Below, one piece after another: positions 7,440-16,101 of a stretch of DNA of 39,056 nucleotides. Position numbers and translations under genes: made by a program. The DNA is from Methylomicrobium sp035916875 (GTDB lineage Bacteria > Pseudomonadota > Gammaproteobacteria > Methylococcales > Methylomonadaceae). The stretch's first letter is position 1. Each line of letters begins with the position of its first letter. The stretch covers positions 1 through 39,056 of the forward strand of contig NZ_JAXUHN010000050.1 of the NCBI RefSeq assembly GCF_035916875.1, read 5' to 3'. Under the pieces are notes generated by a model. That model was not told the DNA's origin, ran no database searches, and saw nothing but the letters and a program-made list of their open reading frames with translations.

Positions 7440-9455
7440 ATGTATAAAAAACTTGCTCTTTTCGGCGTCTTTTTGGCGCTGATCGTGATCGTCTTTGGCG
7501 CTTATGCGCGCTTGTCGGACGCGGGCCTCGGTTGCCCCGATTGGCCTGGTTGCTACGGCAAGGCGATGATTGACGATACGCCGGATTTCAAGGCCGAGGC
7601 TGATCGGGCATTCCCTGAGCATCCTTTCGTGTATGAAAAGGCCTGGAAGGAAATGACGCACCGCTACCTGACCGCCGGTCTCGGCCTTGTAATTCTGCTG
7701 CTCGCGATCCTGTCTCCTTGGGTCAAAACGAACCGCCTAGCCGCCGTGTCCAGTAGTTTCGTGTTGCTGATCCTGGTCGGGCTTCAAGCCGCACTGGGCA
7801 TGTGGACAGTCCAACTGAAGACGATGCCGCTGATCGTAACCGCGCATTTGCTGCTCGGTATGTTCACTTTCTGGCTGCTGAACGGCCTGTATTTGCGCGT
7901 AAAACCGGAGTTTACGCGCCTTCCTGCTCGCCAAGGGCCGGTGTGGACGGCGCGCTTTGCGATGGGCGTCGTTTTTTTGCAGACCTTGCTCGGCGGCTGG
8001 ACCAGCGCTAATCTGGCTGCACTCGCATGCGGCAGCGATTTGCCTTTGTGCAACGGTCAATGGTTTCCCGGAGCGGCCGATTTCAACGGTGCGATGAATC
8101 TTTTGCAAGGCCTGACGACCGGCTATACCGGCGTTCTTCCGCCGGATGCCCAAGTCGCGGCGCATTGGCTGCACCGGGTCTTCGCGCTGGTCAGTTTTGT
8201 CGTGCTCAGCCTGGTGATGCTATTGGCGACCGCGGCCAAGAACCCCAAACCGGTCAGACGAGCCGGATTGAAGATATGCATCTTGCTGATCGTCCAGATC
8301 GGTCTCGGCATCGTGATCGTGAAATTGACCGCGCCGTTATGGGCGGCCGTATTACACAACGCGTTCGCGGCGCTGATGATGATGCCGCTGATTTCGATCA
8401 GTTTCTACGGCCGTTTCGGCCCGAAGGAAGCCGAAATCCCAGCCGAACGCACGCGGCCGTTGCCGGAAGAGAAAGAAGTCAAAAAGGTTTCGGTCGAAAA
8501 AGCCGCCGAAGAAGTTTATGTCGAGCCCGCACCTGAATCGCTGTATCTGCGCCTGAAATCGCAGTTGAAACGAACCCGTTCGGGGCTCGGCGATGCGCTG
8601 GCGAATCTATCGTTCGGCCAAAAGGGCGTCAGCGATGACTTGCTCGAAGACATCGAAGCGACTTTATTGATGGCCGACATCGGCATCGATGCGACGAGCA
8701 GAATCATCAGCCATTTGACGCAAAGCCTCGAGCGTCATCAATTGCGCGACGCGGACATATTGATCTCCGCAGTCAAACAGGAACTGCTGGCTATTGTCGA
8801 GCCTTGCTGCGAACCGCTGCAAATTCCGAAGCAGGACAATCCGTTTGTGATTCTGGTCGTCGGCGTGAATGGCGTCGGCAAAACCACGACGATCGGCAAG
8901 CTGGCTAAGCGCTTGCAGGCGCAGGGACATAGCGTGATGCTGGCGGCCGGCGACACGTTCCGCGCGGCGGCGGTCGAGCAGTTGCAAACCTGGGGCGATC
9001 GCAACAACATTCACGTGGTCGCGCAGCATACCGGCGCCGATTCGGCTTCGGTGATCTACGACGGCCTGCAATCGGCCAAGGCGAAAGGCATCGATGTGCT
9101 GATCGCGGATACCGCCGGTCGCTTGCACACCAAGTCCAATCTGATGGAGGAATTGAAAAAAGTTAAACGGATCATGGGGAAGATCGATCAAACCGCGCCA
9201 CACGAAGTGCTCTTGGTGATCGATGCAGGCACCGGTCAGAATGCGTTGTCGCAAGCCAAGCAGTTTAATGATGCGGTGGCGCTGACCGGGCTTGTGCTGA
9301 CCAAACTGGACGGCACCGCGAAAGGCGGGATGATCTTCGCGCTGGCCAAACAAATCGGCATTCCGATCCGCTTTATCGGCGTCGGCGAAGGCATCGACGA
9401 CTTGCAGGACTTTCACGCCGACGCATTTGTCGAGGCGTTATTCGCCAAGGACTGA
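7440..9455 (+). CDS. ctaA-ftsY: Heme A synthase (CtaA/Cox15) fused in frame to SRP receptor FtsY
   Basis: One uninterrupted 671-codon frame holds two proteins that are normally separate. Residues 1-323 are heme A synthase with about eight membrane helices. The four heme-ligand histidines H74, H136, H245 and H306 and the cysteine pairs C32/C38 and C197/C204 are all present. Residues 325-366 form a charged, proline-rich linker like the acidic A domain of FtsY. Residues 367-671 are a full FtsY NG GTPase: G-V-N-G-V-G-K-T-T (475-483), D-T-F-R-A-A, D-T-A-G-R (557-561) and T-K-L-D (621-624). Both halves look intact. CtaA ends in the cytoplasm, so the GTPase would be on its proper side. No good internal start with a ribosome site is visible. 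ftsE follows after nine bases. A sequencing or assembly error at about 8412-8540 is the main alternative. Confidence 0.9.
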   Translation: MYKKLALFGVFLALIVIVFGAYARLSDAGLGCPDWPGCYGKAMIDDTPDFKAEADRAFPEHPFVYEKAWKEMTHRYLTAGLGLVILLLAILSPWVKTNRLAAVSSSFVLLILVGLQAALGMWTVQLKTMPLIVTAHLLLGMFTFWLLNGLYLRVKPEFTRLPARQGPVWTARFAMGVVFLQTLLGGWTSANLAALACGSDLPLCNGQWFPGAADFNGAMNLLQGLTTGYTGVLPPDAQVAAHWLHRVFALVSFVVLSLVMLLATAAKNPKPVRRAGLKICILLIVQIGLGIVIVKLTAPLWAAVLHNAFAALMMMPLISISFYGRFGPKEAEIPAERTRPLPEEKEVKKVSVEKAAEEVYVEPAPESLYLRLKSQLKRTRSGLGDALANLSFGQKGVSDDLLEDIEATLLMADIGIDATSRIISHLTQSLERHQLRDADILISAVKQELLAIVEPCCEPLQIPKQDNPFVILVVGVNGVGKTTTIGKLAKRLQAQGHSVMLAAGDTFRAAAVEQLQTWGDRNNIHVVAQHTGADSASVIYDGLQSAKAKGIDVLIADTAGRLHTKSNLMEELKKVKRIMGKIDQTAPHEVLLVIDAGTGQNALSQAKQFNDAVALTGLVLTKLDGTAKGGMIFALAKQIGIPIRFIGVGEGIDDLQDFHADAFVEALFAKD

Positions 9456-9464
9456 CGGGCTGCC

Positions 9465-10121
9465 ATGTTAAAGTTCGATAACGTCTGCAAACGCTATGCC
9501 GATGCAGGCGATGTGTTGGTGAACATCAGCTTCCATCTGCAGCGTGGCGAAATGGCTTTTCTGACCGGGCATTCCGGAGCCGGGAAGAGCACGCTGTTCA
9601 AACTGATCGCATTGATCGAACGCGCGAGCCGCGGCCAGATTTATTTCGACGGGCACGATGTTAGTCATGCAAAGGATCATCAGATTCCTTTCCTGCGCCG
9701 GAAAATGGGCTTGATCTTTCAGGATTTCAAACTGCTGGAGGATCGCACCGTTTTCGACAATGTGGCCTTGCCGCTCGCGGTTGCCGGCTACGGGCATCAT
9801 GAAATTTCCCGAAAGGTCAGGGCGGCGCTGGATAAGGTCGGACTCTCGGGCAAGGAAAAAAAATATCCTTTGACGCTGTCCGGCGGCGAACAGCAGCGCG
9901 TCGGCATCGCCCGTGCGGTGGTCAACAAACCGCCAATGATTTTGGCCGACGAACCGACCGGTAATCTGGATCCCGGACTGGCCGCCGAAATTATGACCTT
10001 GTTTACCCAATTTCAACAGCTAGGAGCCACCGTATTGATTGCTTCTCATGACATTGCGCTGATCAACAAAATGGACCGGCGCGTGCTGACGCTCGACCAT
10101 GGCCGGCTGATTGCAGGATAA
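9465..10121 (+). CDS. ftsE: Cell division ATP-binding protein FtsE
   Basis: This is the ATPase of the FtsEX complex, which regulates septal cell-wall hydrolases and links to FtsZ. The 218-residue ABC protein shows Walker A G-H-S-G-A-G-K-S-T, signature L-S-G-G-E-Q-Q-R, Walker B I-L-A-D-E-P-T-G-N-L-D and the switch histidine in S-H-D. The length is typical. It sits between ftsY and ftsX in the classical order, and its stop abuts the ftsX start. Confidence 0.97.
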   Translation: MLKFDNVCKRYADAGDVLVNISFHLQRGEMAFLTGHSGAGKSTLFKLIALIERASRGQIYFDGHDVSHAKDHQIPFLRRKMGLIFQDFKLLEDRTVFDNVALPLAVAGYGHHEISRKVRAALDKVGLSGKEKKYPLTLSGGEQQRVGIARAVVNKPPMILADEPTGNLDPGLAAEIMTLFTQFQQLGATVLIASHDIALINKMDRRVLTLDHGRLIAG

Positions 10122-11123
10122 ATGATGAAACGCAAGCGCGCCGTTAAACCGGAAACCCGCCCGGAAGTCCCGCAGAACAAGATCGCCGGCGGTGATTTTA
10201 TCGACAAACTGCATGCTTATCGCGATCTGCATGCGCATGCATTTTTCTCGAGTCTGGGCCGGCTGGTCGATAAACCGTTCACGACCCTCTTGACGATCGG
10301 CGTACTCGCGATTTCCATCGCATTGGCCGCCTGTTTTTACCTTCTGGTTGCGAATATTGAGCAATTGACCGGCACGATCGAGTCGAGCAATCAAATCTCG
10401 CTGTTTCTAAAAGACACTGTCAGCGAAGCCGAGGCCAAAAAGCTGGTCGAAACAATCAATAAAAACACCGAGGTCGCCGAGATCAAATTGATCAGCAAAG
10501 CCCAAGCGCTTGCCGAATTTAAGGCTAACAGCGGTCTGGATGCGGCGCTCGATGCGCTCGAGGGCAATCCACTGCCGGTCGTGCTCGAAGTCTTGCCCTC
10601 GCCGACGCAAACGAACACCGTGGCGTTGCAGAAACTCCAGCAGGCCTTGCAGCAATATCCCGAAGTCGATGAAGCCCAGATGGACATGCAATGGCTCGAA
10701 CGGATGCAATCGATCCTCAGGCTCGCGGAACAGGCGACACAGAGCATCAGCATCCTGCTCGGCCTCGGCGTGTTGTTCATCACCGGCAACACAATACGGC
10801 TCGAACTGCATAACCGGCGCGAGGAAGTCGTGATCGCGAAACTGGTCGGCGCAACCAACCGCTTCATTCAGCGGCCATTTTTATATGGCGGCTTCTGGAT
10901 CGGCTTTTTGTCCGGTGTCCTGGCGTGGTTCATCGTAACCTTGATCATGCTGCTCTTATGGCGTTCGGTCGAAAATTTGTCGCTGCTTTACGAAGGCAGC
11001 TTTCATCTGCGGTTTCTCGAATACGGCGAATCGATTTACCTGATTCTGCTATCGTCGAGCCTCGGCGTGGCGGGTTCCTGGGCGGTGCTGGCATATCAAC
11101 TTCGGCAATTGCGCCCCGAGTAA
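10122..11123 (+). CDS. ftsX: Cell division protein FtsX
   Basis: This is the membrane partner of FtsE. The 333-residue protein has a basic cytoplasmic N-terminus, a first helix (about residues 56-76), and a large periplasmic loop that would engage an activator of amidases. Three C-terminal helices follow, with the conserved N-T-I-R-L-E-L-H-N-R-R-E-E segment. Two ATG codons are adjacent at the start (10122 and 10125), right after the ftsE stop within an AGGATAA context. Confidence 0.95.
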   Translation: MMKRKRAVKPETRPEVPQNKIAGGDFIDKLHAYRDLHAHAFFSSLGRLVDKPFTTLLTIGVLAISIALAACFYLLVANIEQLTGTIESSNQISLFLKDTVSEAEAKKLVETINKNTEVAEIKLISKAQALAEFKANSGLDAALDALEGNPLPVVLEVLPSPTQTNTVALQKLQQALQQYPEVDEAQMDMQWLERMQSILRLAEQATQSISILLGLGVLFITGNTIRLELHNRREEVVIAKLVGATNRFIQRPFLYGGFWIGFLSGVLAWFIVTLIMLLLWRSVENLSLLYEGSFHLRFLEYGESIYLILLSSSLGVAGSWAVLAYQLRQLRPE

Positions 11124-11142
11124 GATTGAACTTATAAAATTA

Positions 11143-11172
11143 TTAGCACTCCTATGTTCAGAGTGCTAGAAT
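11143..11172 (+). promoter_or_regulatory. CIRCE operator overlapping the rpoH promoter
   Basis: TTAGCACTC (11143-11151), nine bases, then GAGTGCTAG (11161-11169) match the CIRCE consensus TTAGCACTC-N9-GAGTGCTAA except for the last base. CIRCE is the binding site of the heat-shock repressor HrcA. A plausible promoter coincides with it: TTAGCA at 11143-11148 and TAGAAT at 11167-11172, 18 bases apart. Bound HrcA would therefore block RNA polymerase directly. The site lies 35 bases before rpoH. HrcA itself is not in the window. Confidence 0.88.
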
Positions 11173-11206
11173 TAATCCAAGTTGACTACCCGAGGTACAT
11201 TACATC

Positions 11207-12061
11207 ATGAGTCATGCATTAACCTTACCCGTTAATTTATCGGCCGGAACCTTCGATGCCTATTTGAATTTGGTCCGGCAAATGCCCAGATTGACATCCG
11301 AGCAGGAGCGTGAATTGGCAATAAGGTTTAGGGATCACGGCGACCTGGAAGCCGCACGGCAACTGGTCATGACCAATCTGCGTTTCGTCGTGCATGTCGC
11401 GAGAGGCTACAGCGGTTATGGTCTGTCGATGCCGGACATCATCCAGGAAGGCAACATCGGTCTGATGAAAGCGGTCAAACGCTTCGATCCTGACATCGGC
11501 GTGCGTCTGGTTTCATTTGCGGTGCACTGGATCAAGGCGGAGATTCACGAATATGTGATCAAAAATTGGGGTATCGTCAAGGTAGCGACCACCAAGGCGC
11601 AGCGCAAACTGTTCTTCAATCTGCGTAAATCCAAACAGGATATCGGCTGGTTGTCGAACGACGAAGCCAAGGCAATCGCGGAAGACCTTGATGTCGAGGT
11701 CAGCACGGTCTATGAAATGGAACAACGCCTGAGTAGCCGCGATGTCTCTTTCGATGTGCCGGCCGATGATGATGAGGAACAGACCTATGTCGCGCCGACC
11801 CACTATCTGCAACAACACGGCGCCGATCCGTCTATCTTGCTTGAAAATGCGGAATGGTCCGGTCATGAGCAGGGTTTGTTGACGGAAGCCTTGTCCGAGC
11901 TCGATGAACGCAGCCAGGACATTCTGGCCAGCCGCTGGTTGAGCGAGAAAAAAGCGACCCTGCACGAACTGGCCGAGCGTTACAATGTATCCGCCGAAAG
12001 AATCCGCCAGCTTGAACAGAATGCGATGAAAAAATTGCGGACAGCGGTGTTGGCAGCCTGA
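11207..12061 (+). CDS. rpoH: RNA polymerase sigma-32 (heat shock)
   Basis: This is an alternative sigma factor for heat-shock genes. The 284-residue protein has region 2 with N-L-R-F-V-V-H-V-A-R-G-Y and the core-binding stretch D-I-I-Q-E-G-N-I-G-L-M-K-A-V. It also has the RpoH box around Q-R-K-L-F-F-N-L-R and a region 4 helix-turn-helix ending in S-A-E-R-I-R-Q-L-E. The length is standard. The start follows CCGAGG. It is separated from ftsX by 83 bases carrying a CIRCE operator, so its regulation seems to include HrcA as well as the usual temperature control. Confidence 0.97.
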   Translation: MSHALTLPVNLSAGTFDAYLNLVRQMPRLTSEQERELAIRFRDHGDLEAARQLVMTNLRFVVHVARGYSGYGLSMPDIIQEGNIGLMKAVKRFDPDIGVRLVSFAVHWIKAEIHEYVIKNWGIVKVATTKAQRKLFFNLRKSKQDIGWLSNDEAKAIAEDLDVEVSTVYEMEQRLSSRDVSFDVPADDDEEQTYVAPTHYLQQHGADPSILLENAEWSGHEQGLLTEALSELDERSQDILASRWLSEKKATLHELAERYNVSAERIRQLEQNAMKKLRTAVLAA

Positions 12062-12084
12062 TCGTCCATACAATGTTCGTTTCG

Positions 12085-12118
12085 AAGGCTTAGCGGGAAT
12101 TCCGTTAAGCCTTTTTTA
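12085..12118 (+). terminator. Rho-independent terminator after rpoH
   Basis: A 12-base stem, AAGGCTTAGCGG with CCGTTAAGCCTT (one G-T pair), closes a five-base loop and runs into six T residues. It begins 24 bases past the rpoH stop. Confidence 0.9.
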
Positions 12119-12180
12119 TTGCCGAATTTTTAGGGTACGTATCGCGTACCGTTTGGACTGGCAAAAGGTCTCAGAAAATC

Positions 12181-12612
12181 ATGTCTACTTTGGAACGCGC
12201 GATTCAAATTGCCGCAAAAGCGCATGCGAGTCAGGTCGATAAAGCCGGCCAACCGTATATTTTGCATCCGATTCGGGTGATGCTTTCGGTTCAGTCTTTG
12301 CATGAACGCCTGGCAGCGATTCTGCACGACGTGGTCGAGGATACCGAATTGTCGCTCGAAGATCTTGCCGATGAAGGTTTTACACCGGAAGTGATCGAGG
12401 CCGTGCGTGCGCTGACCAAGGAGCTTGGAGAATCGCGCATCCAGGCGGCGCAGCGCGCGGCGCAAAATCCGATTGCGCGGGTCGTCAAGCTGGCGGATGT
12501 AACCGACAATATGGATTTATCGCGCATTCCCGAACCCACGGAGAAGGATTTTGCGCGCTTGCGGGAATATCAGGCGGTTCGGGAAATCTTATTGGCGGGG
12601 AATAAGACATGA
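12181..12612 (+). CDS. Small HD-domain protein, SpoT/Mesh1-like ppGpp hydrolase
   Basis: This 143-residue single-domain protein resembles the hydrolase half of RelA/SpoT. It has A-x-x-A-H near the start, Y-I-L-H-P-I-R-V, the metal-binding H-D-V-V-E-D-T, and K-L-A-D-V-T-D-N-M in the C-terminal half. Stand-alone proteins of this kind are known as small alarmone hydrolases; some act on related nucleotides. No synthetase or ACT/TGS domain is present. A six-base inverted repeat GGTACG/CGTACC at 12134-12150 lies just upstream and could be an operator. The exact substrate cannot be told from sequence. Confidence 0.8.
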   Translation: MSTLERAIQIAAKAHASQVDKAGQPYILHPIRVMLSVQSLHERLAAILHDVVEDTELSLEDLADEGFTPEVIEAVRALTKELGESRIQAAQRAAQNPIARVVKLADVTDNMDLSRIPEPTEKDFARLREYQAVREILLAGNKT

Positions 12613-12759
12613 TTCGGCTGCATATTTTTTACTATGCAGACGCCGGTAATTCGATCCCCATGCAAAGCCGTTGATTTTTCGCTCTTTAGACTGATATTGC
12701 AGCTCAACTCTGTTAAAATCAGAGCAGATCCGGGACTCAAGAAAGGGATGGCGGCGCTT

Positions 12760-15072
12760 ATGACTTCAGCAGACCACGCAAAAGACGAACTTCGCCAACA
12801 ACTGCGCGAGGCTGCGCTCGAATATCACGAATTTCCGGCGCCCGGCAAGATCAGCGTGACGCCGACCAAGCCTTTGACCAACCAGCGCGATCTTTCGCTG
12901 GCTTATTCACCTGGCGTAGCGGCGGCTTGCGAGGAAATCGCGGCCGATCCGACCAATGTCTTCAAATATACCGCGCGCGGAAATCTGGTCGCGGTAATCA
13001 GCAACGGTACCGCAGTGCTGGGGTTGGGCAATATCGGCCCGTTGGCGGCCAAGCCGGTGATGGAAGGCAAGGGCGTGTTGTTCAAGAAATTCGCCGGCAT
13101 CGACGTGTTCGATATCGAGATCGACGAACAGGACCCTGACAAGCTTTGCGACATCATCGCGGCGCTCGAGCCGACTTTCGGCGGCATCAATTTGGAAGAC
13201 ATCAAGGCACCCGAGTGCTTTTACATTGAGCGTAAACTGCGCGATCGCATGAAAATTCCGGTGTTTCATGACGATCAGCATGGCACCGCGATCATTGTCG
13301 GCGCTGCGATACTGAACGGCTTGAAGATCGTCGGCAAGGCGCTCGATCGCTGCAAACTGGTCGTTTCGGGCGCCGGGGCGGCCGCGCTGGCCTGCCTGGA
13401 TTTGCTGATTGATCTCGGTTTTCCGATCGAAAACATCATTGTGACCGATCATCACGGCGTCGTGCACAAAGGCCGCGCGGAGGCGATGGACCCGAACAAG
13501 GCCCGCTTCGCCCGCGAGACCGATGCGCGCACCTTAGGCGATGTGATACCGGATGCGGACATTTTTCTCGGTCTGTCGGCCGGCGGCGTGTTGAAACCCG
13601 AGATGGTCAAAACGATGGCGGCGCGGCCTCTGGTCTTGGCGTTGGCGAATCCGACACCGGAAATTCTGCCGGAAGAGGTGAAAGCGGTGCGTGACGATGC
13701 GATCATCGCGACCGGCCGTTCCGACTATCCGAATCAGGTCAACAATGCCTTGTGTTTCCCTTATATTTTTCGTGGAGCGCTGGATTCGGGCGCGACCACG
13801 ATCACCCGCGCGATGGAAATCGCCGCGGTCAGGGCGATCGCCGAATTGGCCGAGGCGGAACAATCCGAAATCGTCGCGAGCATTTACGGGATCGACGAAC
13901 TGACGTTTGGACCGGACTATTTGATTCCGAAGCCTTTCGATCCGCGTCTGATGACCACGCTCGCGCCCGCGATCGCGAAGGCCGCCGCGGATTCCGGCGT
14001 CGCGACGAGGCCGATTCAGGACCTGCCGGCCTATGTCGAGCGCCTGCAGCAGTTCGTCTATCACAGCGGCACCTTCATGAAGCCGGTGTTCCGTATCGCC
14101 AAGCAAGCGCCGGCCGAAAAGAAACGCATCGTGTTCGCCGAAGGGGAGGAAGAGCGCGTGCTGCGCGCGGTGCAGATGCTGGTCGATGAAAACATCGCCT
14201 TTCCGACGCTGGTGGGACGCCCGGCCGTCTTGCAGCACAGGATCGAAAAGTTGGGTTTGCGCATCAAGCCCGGTATCGATTTTACGGTCGTGAATCCCGA
14301 GCAAGACGAGCGTTACCGCGATTTCTGGAAGACTTATCTGGAGATGACCGTGCGCAAGGGCGTCAGCGAACAATACGCGAAACTCGAAATGCGCCGCCGT
14401 CATACCCTGATCGCGGCGATGCTGGTGCATAAGGGCTACGCCGACGGGATGATTTGTGGTCTGTTCGGCACGACGGCGTCGCACCTGCACTATATCGACC
14501 AGGTGCTTGGCAAGCGCAGCGGCGCGAATGTGTATGCGGCAATGAATGGTCTGATCCTGCCCGATCGCCAGATCGTGCTGGTCGATACCCATATCAATCA
14601 TGATCCCGACGCAGAGCAACTGGCTGAAATTACCCTGCTGGCAGTCGAACAAATGCGACGTTTCGGATTGGCGCCGCGCGTCGCCTTGCTGTCACATTCG
14701 AATTTCGGCACCAGCAACAGCGCATCGGCGCAAAAAATGCGCGCCGCCTTTGCGATCATTCAGAAACAGGCGCCGGACCTGGAGATCGAAGGCGAAATCC
14801 ATGGCGATACAGCGCTTGATTACGACATGCTGAAAAAAATGATGCCGGAGACGAAGCTGAAGGGCAGCGCGAATCTGCTGGTGATGCCGAACATCGATGC
14901 GGCCAATATCGCCTATAACCTGCTCAAGACCGCATCCGGCAACGGCATCGCGATCGGACCGGTGCTGCTTGGCTGCGCTCGGCCCGTGCATATCCTGACG
15001 CCGGCCGCGACGGTGCGGCGGATCGTGAACATGACTGCGTTTTGCGTCGTGGATGCGAACGAAGCGGCGTAA
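12760..15072 (+). CDS. maeB: NADP-dependent malic enzyme with phosphotransacetylase-like C-terminal domain
   Basis: Converts malate to pyruvate and CO2 with NADP, supplying NADPH and pyruvate. The N-terminal half shows the malic enzyme motifs S-L-A-Y-S-P-G-V-A, V-F-H-D-D-Q-H-G-T-A, and G-A-G-A-A-A in the NAD(P)-binding fold. The C-terminal half (about residues 400-770) is the phosphotransacetylase-like domain of MaeB, which normally binds acetyl-CoA for control rather than catalysing transfer. I chose the ATG at 12760 because AAAGGG then lies 12 bases upstream. An ATG at 12748 is too close to that site, and a further upstream ATG at 12634 adds an atypical leader. Confidence 0.93.
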   Translation: MTSADHAKDELRQQLREAALEYHEFPAPGKISVTPTKPLTNQRDLSLAYSPGVAAACEEIAADPTNVFKYTARGNLVAVISNGTAVLGLGNIGPLAAKPVMEGKGVLFKKFAGIDVFDIEIDEQDPDKLCDIIAALEPTFGGINLEDIKAPECFYIERKLRDRMKIPVFHDDQHGTAIIVGAAILNGLKIVGKALDRCKLVVSGAGAAALACLDLLIDLGFPIENIIVTDHHGVVHKGRAEAMDPNKARFARETDARTLGDVIPDADIFLGLSAGGVLKPEMVKTMAARPLVLALANPTPEILPEEVKAVRDDAIIATGRSDYPNQVNNALCFPYIFRGALDSGATTITRAMEIAAVRAIAELAEAEQSEIVASIYGIDELTFGPDYLIPKPFDPRLMTTLAPAIAKAAADSGVATRPIQDLPAYVERLQQFVYHSGTFMKPVFRIAKQAPAEKKRIVFAEGEEERVLRAVQMLVDENIAFPTLVGRPAVLQHRIEKLGLRIKPGIDFTVVNPEQDERYRDFWKTYLEMTVRKGVSEQYAKLEMRRRHTLIAAMLVHKGYADGMICGLFGTTASHLHYIDQVLGKRSGANVYAAMNGLILPDRQIVLVDTHINHDPDAEQLAEITLLAVEQMRRFGLAPRVALLSHSNFGTSNSASAQKMRAAFAIIQKQAPDLEIEGEIHGDTALDYDMLKKMMPETKLKGSANLLVMPNIDAANIAYNLLKTASGNGIAIGPVLLGCARPVHILTPAATVRRIVNMTAFCVVDANEAA

Positions 15073-15080
15073 GCGGCATT

Positions 15081-15800
15081 TCAGAAGTTGATATACAACG
15101 ATCCCATGATCAAATGATGCATGGTGTTATTGGTGTGGGTCGCGTCATCCAGATACTGATTCAGGTAACCCGCTTCGCCTCGGAAGTTTTTATTGAAAGT
15201 CCAGCCGAGGCCTGCAAACGCCCGGTTCTGATCGAAACCTGATTTGCCGCCGTACTGTGTCGAGTTTGCGCGGATGAAAAATTCATCCCAGGCAATTAGA
15301 CTTAAGCGAGGTTCAATATCCAGCGGATGCATGAAGCGGATCATCTGGCGCGGGCGAACGCGCACCTCGTCGCCTTTTAGGAAATTGCTTTCGACCATCG
15401 TCCGGAACATGAAGGTGCCGAAGTCGGTCGGCAACACATAACGGAAAGCGGGCCATACATCCTGCTGCGAGACATATTCCTTGCCGACGTTTTGGGTAGG
15501 CAGCCAGGTATAACCCGCCCAGATCGTCGCGCGGTCACTCAACGAATAGCCTGCGGCTGCCCGCACCATGCCCTGATACCAATGATTCCAGTTGTCGTCG
15601 AAACGGGATTGGCCTTCCAGCCAGATGCGTCCTTTTTCGAGGCTCGGGTCGATCACCTTCAGGCTGCCTTCGCCGACGACTTGCAGCCAGCTGCCGGCAT
15701 CCTGCAATAAATCATCGGCCGCGTTTGCGGTCGATGCAAGACTGACAGAACTTAAAATGATTGCCGTCGATCCGAGGTGATTCATTACTTTTTTTTTCAT
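15081..15800 (-). CDS. DUF2490 outer-membrane beta-barrel protein
   Basis: An exported protein of 239 residues with a signal peptide ending A-S-T-A-N-A-A. The body holds alternating aromatic strands such as W-L-E-G-Q-S-R-F, Y-S-L-S-D-R-A-T-I-W-A-G-Y and F-M-F-R-T-M-V-E, and it ends with an aromatic residue in Y-I-N-F, as outer-membrane barrels do. This is the pattern of DUF2490 proteins, whose function is not established. The start ATG at 15800 has GGATAAG upstream; an earlier TTG is less likely. It is convergent with maeB and divergent from sodC. Confidence 0.8.
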   Translation of the reverse strand: MKKKVMNHLGSTAIILSSVSLASTANAADDLLQDAGSWLQVVGEGSLKVIDPSLEKGRIWLEGQSRFDDNWNHWYQGMVRAAAGYSLSDRATIWAGYTWLPTQNVGKEYVSQQDVWPAFRYVLPTDFGTFMFRTMVESNFLKGDEVRVRPRQMIRFMHPLDIEPRLSLIAWDEFFIRANSTQYGGKSGFDQNRAFAGLGWTFNKNFRGEAGYLNQYLDDATHTNNTMHHLIMGSLYINF

Positions 15801-16101
15801 AGTGTTTGTCTTATCCAATCATCAAAACTATCTTTTAAAATGATGCGACGACTCCTGATGCGGGCCGTCGCGCTCTATTCGAATGGGACCAAGCAAGATG
15901 CAGACCATTTATATTCTTTATTATATATCAATAGTTTTTGTAAACTAGCTGAATTAAGGTTTACGATATGAAGGCGATAAAAACCGCTGAGGGCAAATCC
16001 GATGGTGGAAAATAACCGATGTTTTTAGTGTTGATTTACCTGGCGGCTGGTTTTACTATGGATTCAGTTTTTTCCATTAAATTCGTCAACGGGAGCATCA
16101 A
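15801..16101. other. Divergent AT-rich promoter region
   Basis: Three hundred bases separate the DUF2490 gene and sodC, which point away from each other. The middle (about 15905-15960) is strongly AT-rich and could hold promoters for both. I see no open frame, strong hairpin or recognisable operator. Confidence 0.5.

Noticed and set aside
13534..14652. 372-codon minus-strand frame opposite maeB
   Set aside because: Shadow frame in high-GC coding sequence; no start signal and no family match.
15960..16060. Riboswitch before sodC
   Set aside because: GC-rich short words looked suggestive, but no known aptamer core could be traced.
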